Assembly (NCBI GenBank): GCA_017938315.1 | Contig: JAGBBV010000026.1 | Span: 1 to 40,405 of the forward strand | Length of the DNA: 40,405 nt | Direction of reading: 5' to 3' | Source: Lachnospiraceae bacterium | Lineage (GTDB): Bacteria > Bacillota > Clostridia > Lachnospirales > Lachnospiraceae | In this document: positions 33,181-40,405 of the stretch, one piece after another | Layout of the letters: the number at the start of each line of letters is the position of its first letter | Numbering within the stretch: position 1 is the first letter of the stretch | Notes under the pieces: generated by a model | What the model saw: the letters and a program-made list of their open reading frames with translations, nothing else | The model's database searches: none | What the model was told of the DNA's origin: nothing | Made by a program: the position numbers and the translations under genes

Positions 33181-33801
33181 ATGGCAAACGTATCTGTTTA
33201 TAATATGGAAGGCAAAGAAGTTGGTACAATTGAATTAAACGATGCGGTATTTGGTGTAGAAGTTAATGAACACCTTGTACACATGGCAGTTGTACAGCAG
33301 CTTGCAAACAATCGTCAGGGAACACAGAAAGCTAAAACACGTTCTGAAGTTTCCGGTGGCGGAAGAAAACCTTGGAGACAGAAAGGAACCGGTCATGCAA
33401 GACAGGGTTCAACAAGAGCTCCCCAGTGGACAGGAGGCGGCGTTGTATTCGCTCCCGTACCGAGAGACTATTCTTTCAAGTTAAATAAGAAGGAAAAGAG
33501 AGCAGCACTTAAGTCCGCTCTTTCCAGCAGAGTAGCAGACGGTAAGCTCATCGTAGTTGATGAACTTAAGTTTGACGAAATCAAGACAAAGAATTTCAAA
33601 GCAGTTATGGATAACTTAAAAGTAAGCAAAGCACTCGTTGTTCTTGCTGACAATGATGAAAAGGTTGTTATGTCTGCTAGAAATATTCCCACTATTAAGA
33701 CAGCATTAACCAACACAATTAATGTATATGACATTTTAAAGGGCGATACACTGGTTCTTACCAAGGATGCAGTGGCTAAGATTGAGGAGGTGTATGCATA
33801 A
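33181..33801 (+). CDS. rplD: 50S ribosomal protein L4
   Basis: 206 residues. The extended loop with [18 protein letters not shown] and [13 protein letters not shown] lines the exit tunnel and is a site of macrolide resistance changes. In E. coli L4 represses its own operon; the leader here makes this worth testing. The stop overlaps the rplW ATG by one base (TAATG). Confidence 0.97.
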   Translation: MANVSVYNMEGKEVGTIELNDAVFGVEVNEHLVHMAVVQQLANNRQGTQKAKTRSEVSGGGRKPWRQKGTGHARQGSTRAPQWTGGGVVFAPVPRDYSFKLNKKEKRAALKSALSSRVADGKLIVVDELKFDEIKTKNFKAVMDNLKVSKALVVLADNDEKVVMSARNIPTIKTALTNTINVYDILKGDTLVLTKDAVAKIEEVYA

Positions 33802-34100
33802 TGGCAGCAATCCAGTATTATGACGTAATCCTCAAACCGGTTATTACCGAAAAGAGTATGGCTGGTATGAGCGAAAAGAAATATACTTTTTTGGTTCATC
33901 CCGAAGCAAATAAGACAATGATTAAAGAAGCTGTTGAAAAAATGTTCGACGGAGCAAAGGTAGCAAAGGTAAACACCATGAACTGCGATGGTAAGACAAA
34001 GAGACGTGGTATGGTTTACGGAAAGACTGCTAAAACAAAGAAAGCAATCGTTCAGTTAACAGCTGACAGCAAAGATATCGAAATCTTCGCTGGACTCTAA
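33801..34100 (+). CDS. rplW: 50S ribosomal protein L23
   Basis: 99 residues, normal length, with [23 protein letters not shown] at the N-terminus split over strand and helix, and [18 protein letters not shown]23 sits at the exit-tunnel mouth and docks trigger factor and SRP. Overlaps rplD by one base; GAGGAGG precedes the ATG. Confidence 0.97.
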   Translation: MAAIQYYDVILKPVITEKSMAGMSEKKYTFLVHPEANKTMIKEAVEKMFDGAKVAKVNTMNCDGKTKRRGMVYGKTAKTKKAIVQLTADSKDIEIFAGL

Positions 34101-34162
34101 TTAAAAGAGATATGCACATACAAGTGCGATAATAAATGTAGAACTCGAAAGGAGAAAAAGTC

Positions 34163-35008
34163 ATGGGAATTAAGACATATAACCCATATACACCTTCAAG
34201 AAGAAATATGACCGGTTCTGACTTCTCCGAAATTACAAAGAACACTCCTGAAAAGTCTCTTTGTGTTTCCTTAGACAAGAACGCTGGTCGTAACAATCAG
34301 GGTAAAATCACTGTAAGACACCGCGGAGGCGGTTCCAGAAGAAAATACAGACTTGTAGATTTCAAGAGAAATGCTAAGGATGGTATTCCTGCAACAGTAA
34401 TCGGTATTGAATACGATCCTAACAGAACAGCAAACATCGCATTAATCTGCTACGCAGACGGCGAAAAGGCATACATCCTTGCTCCTGAAGGATTAAAGGA
34501 TGGCATGAAGGTTATGAACGGACCTGAAGCAGAAGTTAGAATTGGTAACTGCTTACCTTTAGCTAACATTCCTGTTGGTACACAGGTACACAACGTAGAA
34601 TTATATCCCGGTAAGGGCGGACAGTTAGTTCGTTCTGCAGGTAACAGCGCACAGTTAATGGCGAAAGAAGGAAAATATGCAACACTTCGTCTTCCTTCAG
34701 GCGAAATGAGAATGGTGCCTATCATTTGTAGAGCAACCGTAGGTGTTGTAGGTAACGCAGATCACAGCCTGATCAATATCGGTAAGGCAGGACGTAAGCG
34801 TCATATGGGTATCCGTCCTACAGTTCGTGGTTCCGTAATGAACCCCAACGACCATCCTCACGGTGGTGGTGAAGGTAAGACAGGTATCGGACGTCCCGGC
34901 CCTTGTACACCTTGGGGCAAACCCGCTCTTGGTCTTAAGACACGTAAGAAGAAAAAAGCTTCTAACAAGTTGATCGTAAGAAGAAGAGACGGCAAGGCCA
35001 TCAAATAA
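34163..35008 (+). CDS. rplB: 50S ribosomal protein L2
   Basis: 281 residues, full length. [18 protein letters not shown] at the N-terminus, [12 protein letters not shown], and near the C-terminus [19 protein letters not shown] containing the conserved histidine close to the peptidyl transferase centre. Preceded by AAAGGAG and a 62-base spacer, the longest between rplC and rpsQ. Confidence 0.98.
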   Translation: MGIKTYNPYTPSRRNMTGSDFSEITKNTPEKSLCVSLDKNAGRNNQGKITVRHRGGGSRRKYRLVDFKRNAKDGIPATVIGIEYDPNRTANIALICYADGEKAYILAPEGLKDGMKVMNGPEAEVRIGNCLPLANIPVGTQVHNVELYPGKGGQLVRSAGNSAQLMAKEGKYATLRLPSGEMRMVPIICRATVGVVGNADHSLINIGKAGRKRHMGIRPTVRGSVMNPNDHPHGGGEGKTGIGRPGPCTPWGKPALGLKTRKKKKASNKLIVRRRDGKAIK

Positions 35009-35027
35009 TTAAGGAGGAGAGAAGAAA

Positions 35028-35309
35028 ATGGCTAGATCACTGAAAAAAGGACCCTTTGCAGATGCAAGTTTACTGAAAAAAGTAGATGCAATGAATGCAG
35101 CAGGACAAAAGCAGGTTGTTAAGACCTGGTCCCGTCGTTCTACAATCTTCCCCTCTTTTGTGGGACATACATTTGCAGTACACGACGGAAGAAAGCATGT
35201 TCCTGTATACGTAACAGAAGATATGGTTGGACATAAATTAGGTGAATTCGTTGCAACCAGAACTTATAGAGGACATGGAAAAGACGAGAAGAAGTCTAAA
35301 GTAAGATAA
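35028..35309 (+). CDS. rpsS: 30S ribosomal protein S19
   Basis: 93 residues, standard length: [39 protein letters not shown] and [18 protein letters not shown]. It is in the 30S head next to S13 and contacts the A-site tRNA region. Ribosome binding site AAGGAGGAG. Confidence 0.98.
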   Translation: MARSLKKGPFADASLLKKVDAMNAAGQKQVVKTWSRRSTIFPSFVGHTFAVHDGRKHVPVYVTEDMVGHKLGEFVATRTYRGHGKDEKKSKVR

Positions 35310-35322
35310 GGAGGTTTTAGCA

Positions 35323-35709
35323 ATGGCAAAAGGACATAGATCCCAAATTAAAAGAGAGAGAAATGCGCAGAAAGACACAAGACCTTCAGCTAAGTTATCT
35401 TACGCAAGAGTGTCTGTTCAGAAAGCATGTTTCGTGTTAGATGCCATCAGAGGCAAAGATGTAGCAACTGCCTTGGCAATTTTAGAGTACAATCCCAGAT
35501 ATGCTTCCAGCATCATCAAGAAGTTATTACAGTCTGCAATTGCAAATGCTGAAAATAATAACGGTATGAATGCTGAAAACCTTTATGTAGCAGAATGCTA
35601 TGCAAATAAAGGACCTACAATGAAGAGAGTAAAACCGAGAGCACAGGGTAGAGCTTACAGAATCGAAAAGAGAATGAGCCACATTACACTCGTGCTTGAT
35701 GAAAGATAG
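35323..35709 (+). CDS. rplV: 50S ribosomal protein L22
   Basis: 128 residues: [20 protein letters not shown], a beta-hairpin tip region ([22 protein letters not shown] split around the tunnel loop) and the end LVLDER. It spans the exit tunnel with L4. A short N-terminal extension ([15 protein letters not shown]) is basic and typical of Lachnospiraceae-type sequences, by my recollection. Confidence 0.97.
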   Translation: MAKGHRSQIKRERNAQKDTRPSAKLSYARVSVQKACFVLDAIRGKDVATALAILEYNPRYASSIIKKLLQSAIANAENNNGMNAENLYVAECYANKGPTMKRVKPRAQGRAYRIEKRMSHITLVLDER

Positions 35710-35720
35710 GAGGAAAAATA

Positions 35721-36389
35721 ATGGGACAGAAAGTTAATCCTCACGGCCTCAGAGTCGGTGTTATTAAGGATTGGGATTCTAAATGGTATGCAGATGCAGA
35801 ATTTTCTGATTTCCTCGTAGAAGACTACGACATCAGAAAATACCTTAAGAAGAAATTATTTAGTGCCGGAATTTCCAAAATTGAAATTGAAAGAGCGGCA
35901 GGCAGAGTTAAAGTTGTTATTTACACAGCTAAGCCCGGTGTTGTAATCGGTAAGGGCGGTGCTGAAATCGAAATTACTAAGAAAGAACTTGCTAAAATGA
36001 CAGGCAAGAAAGTATTAGTAGATATCAAAGAAATCAAGAGACCTGATAAGGATGCACAGCTTGTAGCAGAAAATATTGCTCAGCAGCTTGAAAACCGTGT
36101 ATCTTTCAGACGTGCAATGAAGTCCTGCATGGGTAGAACAATGAAATCCGGAGCTCTTGGTATCAAGACATCCTGTTCAGGACGTCTCGGCGGTGCTGAT
36201 ATGGCTCGTACAGAGTTCTACAGCGAAGGTACTATTCCGCTTCAGACATTACGTGCAGATATCGATTACGGATTTGCAGAAGCAGATACAACCTATGGTA
36301 AAGTAGGTGTTAAAGTATGGATTTACAAGGGTGAAGTACTTCCTACTAAGAAGAATGAAGAAAAAGTGCAGGAAGGGAGCGATAAATAA
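35721..36389 (+). CDS. rpsC: 30S ribosomal protein S3
   Basis: 222 residues: [20 protein letters not shown], a KH domain with [12 protein letters not shown] (G-x-x-G loop), and the C-terminal domain with [11 protein letters not shown] and [13 protein letters not shown]. Contacts mRNA at the entry channel. The TAA overlaps the rplP ATG by one base. Confidence 0.98.
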   Translation: MGQKVNPHGLRVGVIKDWDSKWYADAEFSDFLVEDYDIRKYLKKKLFSAGISKIEIERAAGRVKVVIYTAKPGVVIGKGGAEIEITKKELAKMTGKKVLVDIKEIKRPDKDAQLVAENIAQQLENRVSFRRAMKSCMGRTMKSGALGIKTSCSGRLGGADMARTEFYSEGTIPLQTLRADIDYGFAEADTTYGKVGVKVWIYKGEVLPTKKNEEKVQEGSDK

Positions 36390-36826
36390 TGTTAATGCCT
36401 AAAAGAGTTAAACGTCGTAAACAGTTCCGTGGCACCATGAGAGGTAAGGCAAGCCGTGGCAACACAATTACTTACGGTGAATTCGGTATTGTTGCAGCAG
36501 AACCTTGTTGGATTAGATCTAACCAGATCGAAGCAGCCCGTGTAGCTATGACTCGTCATATCAAGCGTGGTGGTAAGGTTTGGATTAAGATTTTCCCTGA
36601 TAAACCAGTAACAGCAAAACCAGCAGAAACACGTATGGGTTCCGGTAAAGGTACACTGGAATACTGGGTAGCAGTTGTTAAACCCGGCCGTGTAATGTTT
36701 GAAATCTCAGGAGTAGCTGAAGAAACAGCGAGAGAAGCGTTAAGACTTGCAACACATAAGCTTCCTTGTAAGTGTAAAATCGTTTCTAAGGCAGACTTGG
36801 AAGGCGGTGTATCAAATGAAAACTAA
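36389..36826 (+). CDS. rplP: 50S ribosomal protein L16
   Basis: 145 residues beginning [15 protein letters not shown], the family's standard N-terminus, which decides the start despite a second ATG at 36395. [12 protein letters not shown] and [11 protein letters not shown] are further family blocks. It helps position A-site tRNA. The 3' end overlaps rpmC by 11 bases. Confidence 0.97.
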   Translation: MLMPKRVKRRKQFRGTMRGKASRGNTITYGEFGIVAAEPCWIRSNQIEAARVAMTRHIKRGGKVWIKIFPDKPVTAKPAETRMGSGKGTLEYWVAVVKPGRVMFEISGVAEETAREALRLATHKLPCKCKIVSKADLEGGVSNEN

Positions 36827-37022
36827 TAAGTATGTAGAAGATTTAAAAGCAAAATCAGCTGCAGAATTAGCACAGGAATTAGTAGCTGCTAAGAAAGAAC
36901 TTTTCAATTTGAGATTCCAGAATGCAACCAACCAGCTGGATAATACAGCAAGAATTAAAGAAGTAAGAAAGAATATCGCAAGAATTCAGACAGTTATTAC
37001 TATGAAACAGAAAGAAGCTTAA
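36816..37022 (+). CDS. rpmC: 50S ribosomal protein L29
   Basis: 68 residues from ATG 36816, normal for L29; a longer in-frame reading from 36747 lies wholly in rplP and is rejected. Two-helix hairpin with [19 protein letters not shown] and [16 protein letters not shown]. Ribosome binding site GGCGGTG is inside the rplP end, so it is coupled to L16. Confidence 0.96.
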   Translation: MKTNKYVEDLKAKSAAELAQELVAAKKELFNLRFQNATNQLDNTARIKEVRKNIARIQTVITMKQKEA

Positions 37023-37064
37023 GGTTGTAAGCTGAATGTCAAGAAAGGAAAGGAGACGTAAGTC

Positions 37065-37319
37065 GTGGAAAGAAATTTAAGAAAAACACGTACCGGTAAG
37101 GTTATCAGTGATAAAATGGATAAGACAATCGTTGTAGCTGTTGAAAATCACGTAAAACATCCTCTTTACAAGAAGATTGTAAAGGATACTTACAAATTAA
37201 AAGCACATGACGAAAACAACGAATGCCGTATCGGTGATACAGTTAAAGTTATGGAAACAAGACCCTTATCTAAAGACAAGAGATGGAGACTTGTAGAAAT
37301 CGTAGAGAGAGCAAAATAG
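37065..37319 (+). CDS. rpsQ: 30S ribosomal protein S17
   Basis: 84 residues with GTG start ten bases after AAGGAG. OB-fold with [18 protein letters not shown] and a conserved C-terminal [18 protein letters not shown]. Primary 16S rRNA binder. Confidence 0.97.
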   Translation: MERNLRKTRTGKVISDKMDKTIVVAVENHVKHPLYKKIVKDTYKLKAHDENNECRIGDTVKVMETRPLSKDKRWRLVEIVERAK

Positions 37320-37380
37320 TTTTTGCTCAGCAAAATAATAAAACATTCGCATTTGGGCGAAGTTTGGAAGGAGAATTAGC

Positions 37381-37749
37381 ATGATTCAACAAGAAAGCAG
37401 ACTTAAGGTTGCTGATAACACAGGTGCTAAGGAAATCCTCTGCATCAGAGTTATGGGCGGATCTACAAGAAGATATGCACAGATCGGCGATATCATTGTT
37501 GCTACGGTTAAAGATGCAACACCTGGTGGCGTTGTAAAAAAAGGCGATGTAGTAAAAGCTGTCGTTGTTCGTACTGTAAAAGGCGCTCGTCGTAAAGACG
37601 GATCTTATATTAAATTTGACGAAAATGCTGCTGTTATCATTAAAGATGATAAAACTCCCAGAGGAACCCGTATTTTTGGACCGGTAGCAAGAGAGCTTCG
37701 TGAAAAACAGTTTATGAAAATTGTTTCCCTGGCTCCCGAAGTATTATAG
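37381..37749 (+). CDS. rplN: 50S ribosomal protein L14
   Basis: 122 residues, standard length: [34 protein letters not shown] and [14 protein letters not shown]14 forms part of the intersubunit face and binds the silencing factor RsfS. First gene of the spc-type part of the operon; 61 bases after rpsQ with AAGGAG. Confidence 0.98.
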   Translation: MIQQESRLKVADNTGAKEILCIRVMGGSTRRYAQIGDIIVATVKDATPGGVVKKGDVVKAVVVRTVKGARRKDGSYIKFDENAAVIIKDDKTPRGTRIFGPVARELREKQFMKIVSLAPEVL

Positions 37750-37761
37750 GAGGTGCACAGC

Positions 37762-38073
37762 ATGGCAACTTTAAAGATTAAAAAAGGTGATACTGTAAAA
37801 GTTATCGCCGGCAAAGATAATGGAAAAGAAGGCAAGGTGCTTTCTGTAGACGCTAAGAACGGCAAAGTAATCGTAGAAGGCGTTGGCGTAGTAACAAAGC
37901 ATACAAAACCTTCAGCAGCTAACCAGAATGGTGGAATTATTCAAAAAGAAGCTCCCATTGACATTTCAAACGTTATGTACGTTCACAAGGGAAAAGCTAC
38001 AAGAGTAGGCTTTAAGATGGACGGAGATAAGAAAGTACGTATTGCAAAGTCAACAGGTGAAGTGATTGACTAA
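37762..38073 (+). CDS. rplX: 50S ribosomal protein L24
   Basis: 103 residues from ATG 37762, after AGGAGGTG; GTG 37753 is part of that ribosome binding site. KOW domain with KKGDTVKVIAGKDNGKEGKV and a C-terminal GFKMDGDKKVRIAKS. One of the two initiators of 50S assembly. Confidence 0.97.
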   Translation: MATLKIKKGDTVKVIAGKDNGKEGKVLSVDAKNGKVIVEGVGVVTKHTKPSAANQNGGIIQKEAPIDISNVMYVHKGKATRVGFKMDGDKKVRIAKSTGEVID

Positions 38074-38097
38074 TTCTAGGAAAGGAGAACTGGAAGC

Positions 38098-38637
38098 GTG
38101 AGCAGACTTAAAACATTGTATAATGATGAGATCGTAGATGCTATGATCAAAAAGTTCGGATATAAGAACATCATGGAAGTACCTAAGCTTGACAAGATTG
38201 TTATTAACATGGGCGTAGGCGAAGCAAAAGATAACGCAAAGTTACTTGAATCTGCTGTTAAAGACATGGAAACAATCACAGGTCAGAAGGCTGTACTTAC
38301 CAAAGCTAAAAAATCTGTTGCTAACTTCAAAATCAGAGAAGGTATGGCTATCGGATGTAAGACTACACTGCGTGGTGAAAAGATGTATGAGTTTTTAGAT
38401 CGTCTTGTAAACCTTGCATTGCCTCGTGTGCGTGACTTTAGAGGTGTAAATGCCAATGCATTTGACGGAAGAGGAAACTACTCCTTAGGTATCAAAGAAC
38501 AGCTTATTTTCCCTGAAATCGAATACGATAAGGTTGATAAAGTAAGAGGTATGGATATCATCTTTGTTACCACAGCTAAGACAGATGAAGAAGCACGTGA
38601 GTTATTAAGATTATTCAATATGCCATTCGCAAAGTAA
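38098..38637 (+). CDS. rplE: 50S ribosomal protein L5
   Basis: 179 residues from a GTG after AAAGGAG. Family blocks: [57 protein letters not shown] and [14 protein letters not shown]. Binds 5S rRNA with L18. Confidence 0.98.
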   Translation: MSRLKTLYNDEIVDAMIKKFGYKNIMEVPKLDKIVINMGVGEAKDNAKLLESAVKDMETITGQKAVLTKAKKSVANFKIREGMAIGCKTTLRGEKMYEFLDRLVNLALPRVRDFRGVNANAFDGRGNYSLGIKEQLIFPEIEYDKVDKVRGMDIIFVTTAKTDEEARELLRLFNMPFAK

Positions 38638-38658
38638 AGAAGGAGGTAAATAGAATCC

Positions 38659-38844
38659 ATGGCTAAGACTTCAATGAAGATTAAACAACAGCGTAAACCG
38701 AAATTCTCTACAAGAGAATATACTCGTTGTAATATTTGTGGACGTCCACATGCTGTATTAAGAAAATACGGAATCTGCAGAATTTGCTTCCGTGAATTGG
38801 CATACAAGGGACAGATTCCCGGTGTCAAAAAAGCGAGCTGGTAA
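38659..38844 (+). CDS. rpsZ: 30S ribosomal protein S14 type Z
   Basis: 61 residues, the short zinc form. Two C-x2-C pairs, C24/C27 and C40/C43, bind zinc ([19 protein letters not shown]). Many Firmicutes keep a second, zinc-free S14 elsewhere for zinc starvation; none is in this window. AGGAGGT precedes the ATG by about 12 bases. Confidence 0.97.
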   Translation: MAKTSMKIKQQRKPKFSTREYTRCNICGRPHAVLRKYGICRICFRELAYKGQIPGVKKASW

Positions 38845-38867
38845 AAAGTTTAAAGGAGGAAAAAACA

Positions 38868-39269
38868 ATGACAATGAGCGATCCTATTGCAGATATGCTT
38901 ACAAGAATCCGTAATGCAAATACTGCAAAACACGATACAGTAGATGTTCCCTCTTCAAAAATGAAACTGGCAATTGCAGATATTCTTGTAGAGGAAGGAT
39001 TTATTAAGAAATATGACCTGATTGATGAAGGAAACTTCAAAACTATCCGCATCACATTAAAGTACGGTGCTGACAGAAATGAAAAGATCATCACAGGATT
39101 AAAGAGAATCTCAAAACCCGGTCTTCGTATTTACGCAGGCAAGGATGAGCTTCCCAGAGTACTTGGTGGATTAGGAATTGCAATTATTTCTACAAACCAG
39201 GGTGTTGTAACTGATAAAAAAGCTAGAGAATTACAGGTAGGCGGCGAAGTGCTTGCGTACGTATGGTAA
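38868..39269 (+). CDS. rpsH: 30S ribosomal protein S8
   Basis: 133 residues: [31 protein letters not shown], and the C-terminal [19 protein letters not shown]. In E. coli S8 represses the spc operon; no matching site is assigned here. Two near ATGs exist; 38868 has the better spacing from AAAGGAGG. Confidence 0.98.
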   Translation: MTMSDPIADMLTRIRNANTAKHDTVDVPSSKMKLAIADILVEEGFIKKYDLIDEGNFKTIRITLKYGADRNEKIITGLKRISKPGLRIYAGKDELPRVLGGLGIAIISTNQGVVTDKKARELQVGGEVLAYVW

Positions 39270-39302
39270 TCCTCTCATAGTATATTAATAGGAGGTACGG
39301 GC

Positions 39303-39845
39303 ATGTCACGTATAGGAAGAATGCCAATCGCGATTCCTGCAGGCGTAACTGTAGAAGTTGCAGAAAATAATAAAGTGACTGTAAAAGGTCCTAAAGGAAC
39401 ACTGGAAAGAGTGCTTCCCGCAGAAATGGAAATCAAAGTAGAAGGCGCTGAAATCGTAGTAAGCAGACCTAATGATTTAAAGAAAATGAAATCTTTACAT
39501 GGCCTTACAAGAACACTTATCAACAACATGGTAGTAGGTGTTACTGCAGGCTATGAGAAGAAGCTGGAAGTAAACGGTGTTGGTTACAGAGCAGCAAAAG
39601 CCGGAAAGACTTTAACCTTATCTTTAGGATATTCACATCCGGTTGAGATGACTGACCCTGAAGGAATTGAAACAGTTCTTGAAGGACAGAACATCATCAT
39701 TGTAAAAGGTATCGACAAAGAAAAAGTTGGCCAATTCGCAGCTGAAATCAGAGACAAGAGAAGACCTGAACCTTACAAAGGTAAAGGTATCAAGTATGCT
39801 GATGAAGTTATCAGACGTAAAGTTGGTAAGACTGGTAAGAAATAA
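39303..39845 (+). CDS. rplF: 50S ribosomal protein L6
   Basis: 180 residues, full length: [27 protein letters not shown], and near the C-terminus [19 protein letters not shown]. Located close to the factor-binding site. Ribosome binding site AGGAGGT. Confidence 0.98.
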   Translation: MSRIGRMPIAIPAGVTVEVAENNKVTVKGPKGTLERVLPAEMEIKVEGAEIVVSRPNDLKKMKSLHGLTRTLINNMVVGVTAGYEKKLEVNGVGYRAAKAGKTLTLSLGYSHPVEMTDPEGIETVLEGQNIIIVKGIDKEKVGQFAAEIRDKRRPEPYKGKGIKYADEVIRRKVGKTGKK

Positions 39846-39865
39846 GAGATAAGGAGAGTGTAAAA

Positions 39866-40234
39866 ATGGTTAGTAAAGAATCAAGACAGAAAGTCCGTGT
39901 AAAAAAACACATGAAAATACGTAACCGTTTCAGCGGTACCGCGCAGAGACCTCGTTTAGCTGTGTTTAGAAGTAATAATCATATGTATGCTCAAATTATT
40001 GACGATACAGTTGGCAATACTTTAGTTGCAGCTTCTACACTTGAAAAAGATGTAAAGGCTGAGCTTGAAAAGACCAATAACGTTGATGCAGCAGCATACC
40101 TTGGAACAGTTATTGCAAAGAGAGCAATCGAAAAAGGTATTGATACCGTAGTCTTTGACAGAGGCGGCTTTATATACCAGGGTAAAATTGAAGCATTAGC
40201 TGATGCAGCCAGAGAAGCTGGCTTAAAATTCTAG
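39866..40234 (+). CDS. rplR: 50S ribosomal protein L18
   Basis: 122 residues: [30 protein letters not shown] and [20 protein letters not shown]. Binds 5S rRNA with L5. Ribosome binding site AAGGAGAG. Confidence 0.98.
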   Translation: MVSKESRQKVRVKKHMKIRNRFSGTAQRPRLAVFRSNNHMYAQIIDDTVGNTLVAASTLEKDVKAELEKTNNVDAAAYLGTVIAKRAIEKGIDTVVFDRGGFIYQGKIEALADAAREAGLKF

Positions 40235-40252
40235 GAAAGGAAGAAGTAGATC

Positions 40253-40405
40253 ATGAAGAATACTATCATAGATGTAAGCCAGTTAGAGTTAAGCGATAAA
40301 GTTGTTGCTATCAAGCGTGTAACCAAAACTGTAAAGGGTGGACGTAACATGCGTTTCACAGCTTTAGTAGTAGTTGGTGACGGCAACGGTCATGTAGGTG
40401 CTGGA
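40253..40405 (+). CDS. rpsE: 30S ribosomal protein S5 (5' part, cut by the window end)
   Basis: ATG 40253 after AGGAAGAAG; 51 codons are visible. [19 protein letters not shown] and [13 protein letters not shown] are the S5 N-terminal signature, matching its place after rplR. rpmD, rplO and secY would be expected next, outside the window. Confidence 0.97.
   Translation, partial: MKNTIIDVSQLELSDKVVAIKRVTKTVKGGRNMRFTALVVVGDGNGHVGAG

Noticed and set aside
36747-36815. Longer N-terminus for L29
   Set aside because: The extra 23 residues lie inside rplP and are absent from L29 proteins; ATG 36816 gives the normal length.
1-40405. CRISPR arrays, tRNA or rRNA genes, insertion sequences
   Set aside because: No regularly spaced repeats, no tRNA-like cloverleaf, no rRNA segment and no transposase or integrase motif were seen by eye on either strand.

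Overview
The window is chromosomal DNA from a low-GC Gram-positive bacterium, most likely an anaerobic clostridium of the Lachnospiraceae. This rests on AT-rich sequence with strong AGGAGG ribosome binding sites, textbook SigA promoters (TTGACA-17-TATAAT), a zinc-type S14, a KtrAB potassium system, a RACo-like ASKHA protein, a DUF3048 protein and an S10-spc ribosomal protein operon in the usual Firmicutes order. The lineage is inferred, not proven.

Layout. (1) 1-8030 is visibly more AT-rich than the rest and looks like the right end of an integrated element or defence island. It holds the tail of an unknown gene, a winged-helix regulator with a frameshifted C-terminus, and, behind a perfect consensus promoter, a six-gene co-directional block: an unknown 253-residue protein, an XRE-ImmA/IrrE fusion, an unknown 185-residue protein, a DUF1016/PDDEXK nuclease, a TIR protein with a C-terminal winged-helix-like region, and a large three-TM membrane protein. 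(2) At 8034-8087 lie the last 17 codons and stop of tuf (EF-Tu), followed by a strong terminator. The rest of tuf is absent, so this is a probable element-chromosome junction. (3) 8177-31599 carries housekeeping and accessory genes in short operons: a racemase and a P5C reductase-like protein, a lipoprotein, a zinc-dependent phospholipase C-like protein, a polysaccharide deacetylase, a diguanylate cyclase with a small partner on the opposite strand, a trio of small membrane proteins (two with zinc ribbons), a ketopantoate reductase-like protein, a DUF3048 protein, a two-component system, trpS, ktrB-ktrA-DUF2752, an RlmI-like methyltransferase, an ASKHA protein, proB, DUF1015, putP, an EamA transporter and a small membrane protein. 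(4) 31732-40405 is the S10-spc operon from its promoter through rpsJ-rplC-rplD-rplW-rplB-rpsS-rplV-rpsC-rplP-rpmC-rpsQ-rplN-rplX-rplE-rpsZ-rpsH-rplF-rplR to the start of rpsE. A structured leader of about 300 nt precedes rpsJ.

How it fits together. The left block combines a protease-linked repressor, a nuclease, a TIR enzyme and a membrane protein, a composition typical of phage-defence or element-control loci. The TIR-membrane pair does not match any named system I can identify and is the best candidate for something undescribed. The middle genes suggest links to proline and glutamate metabolism (proB, putP, a P5C reductase-like protein, a racemase), though they are not one operon. The right part is ordinary ribosome biosynthesis, but its leader, a Shine-Dalgarno presented in a hairpin loop before rpsJ, and a hairpin between rpsJ and rplC point to RNA-level control. 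No tRNA, rRNA, CRISPR array, transposase or integrase is visible.
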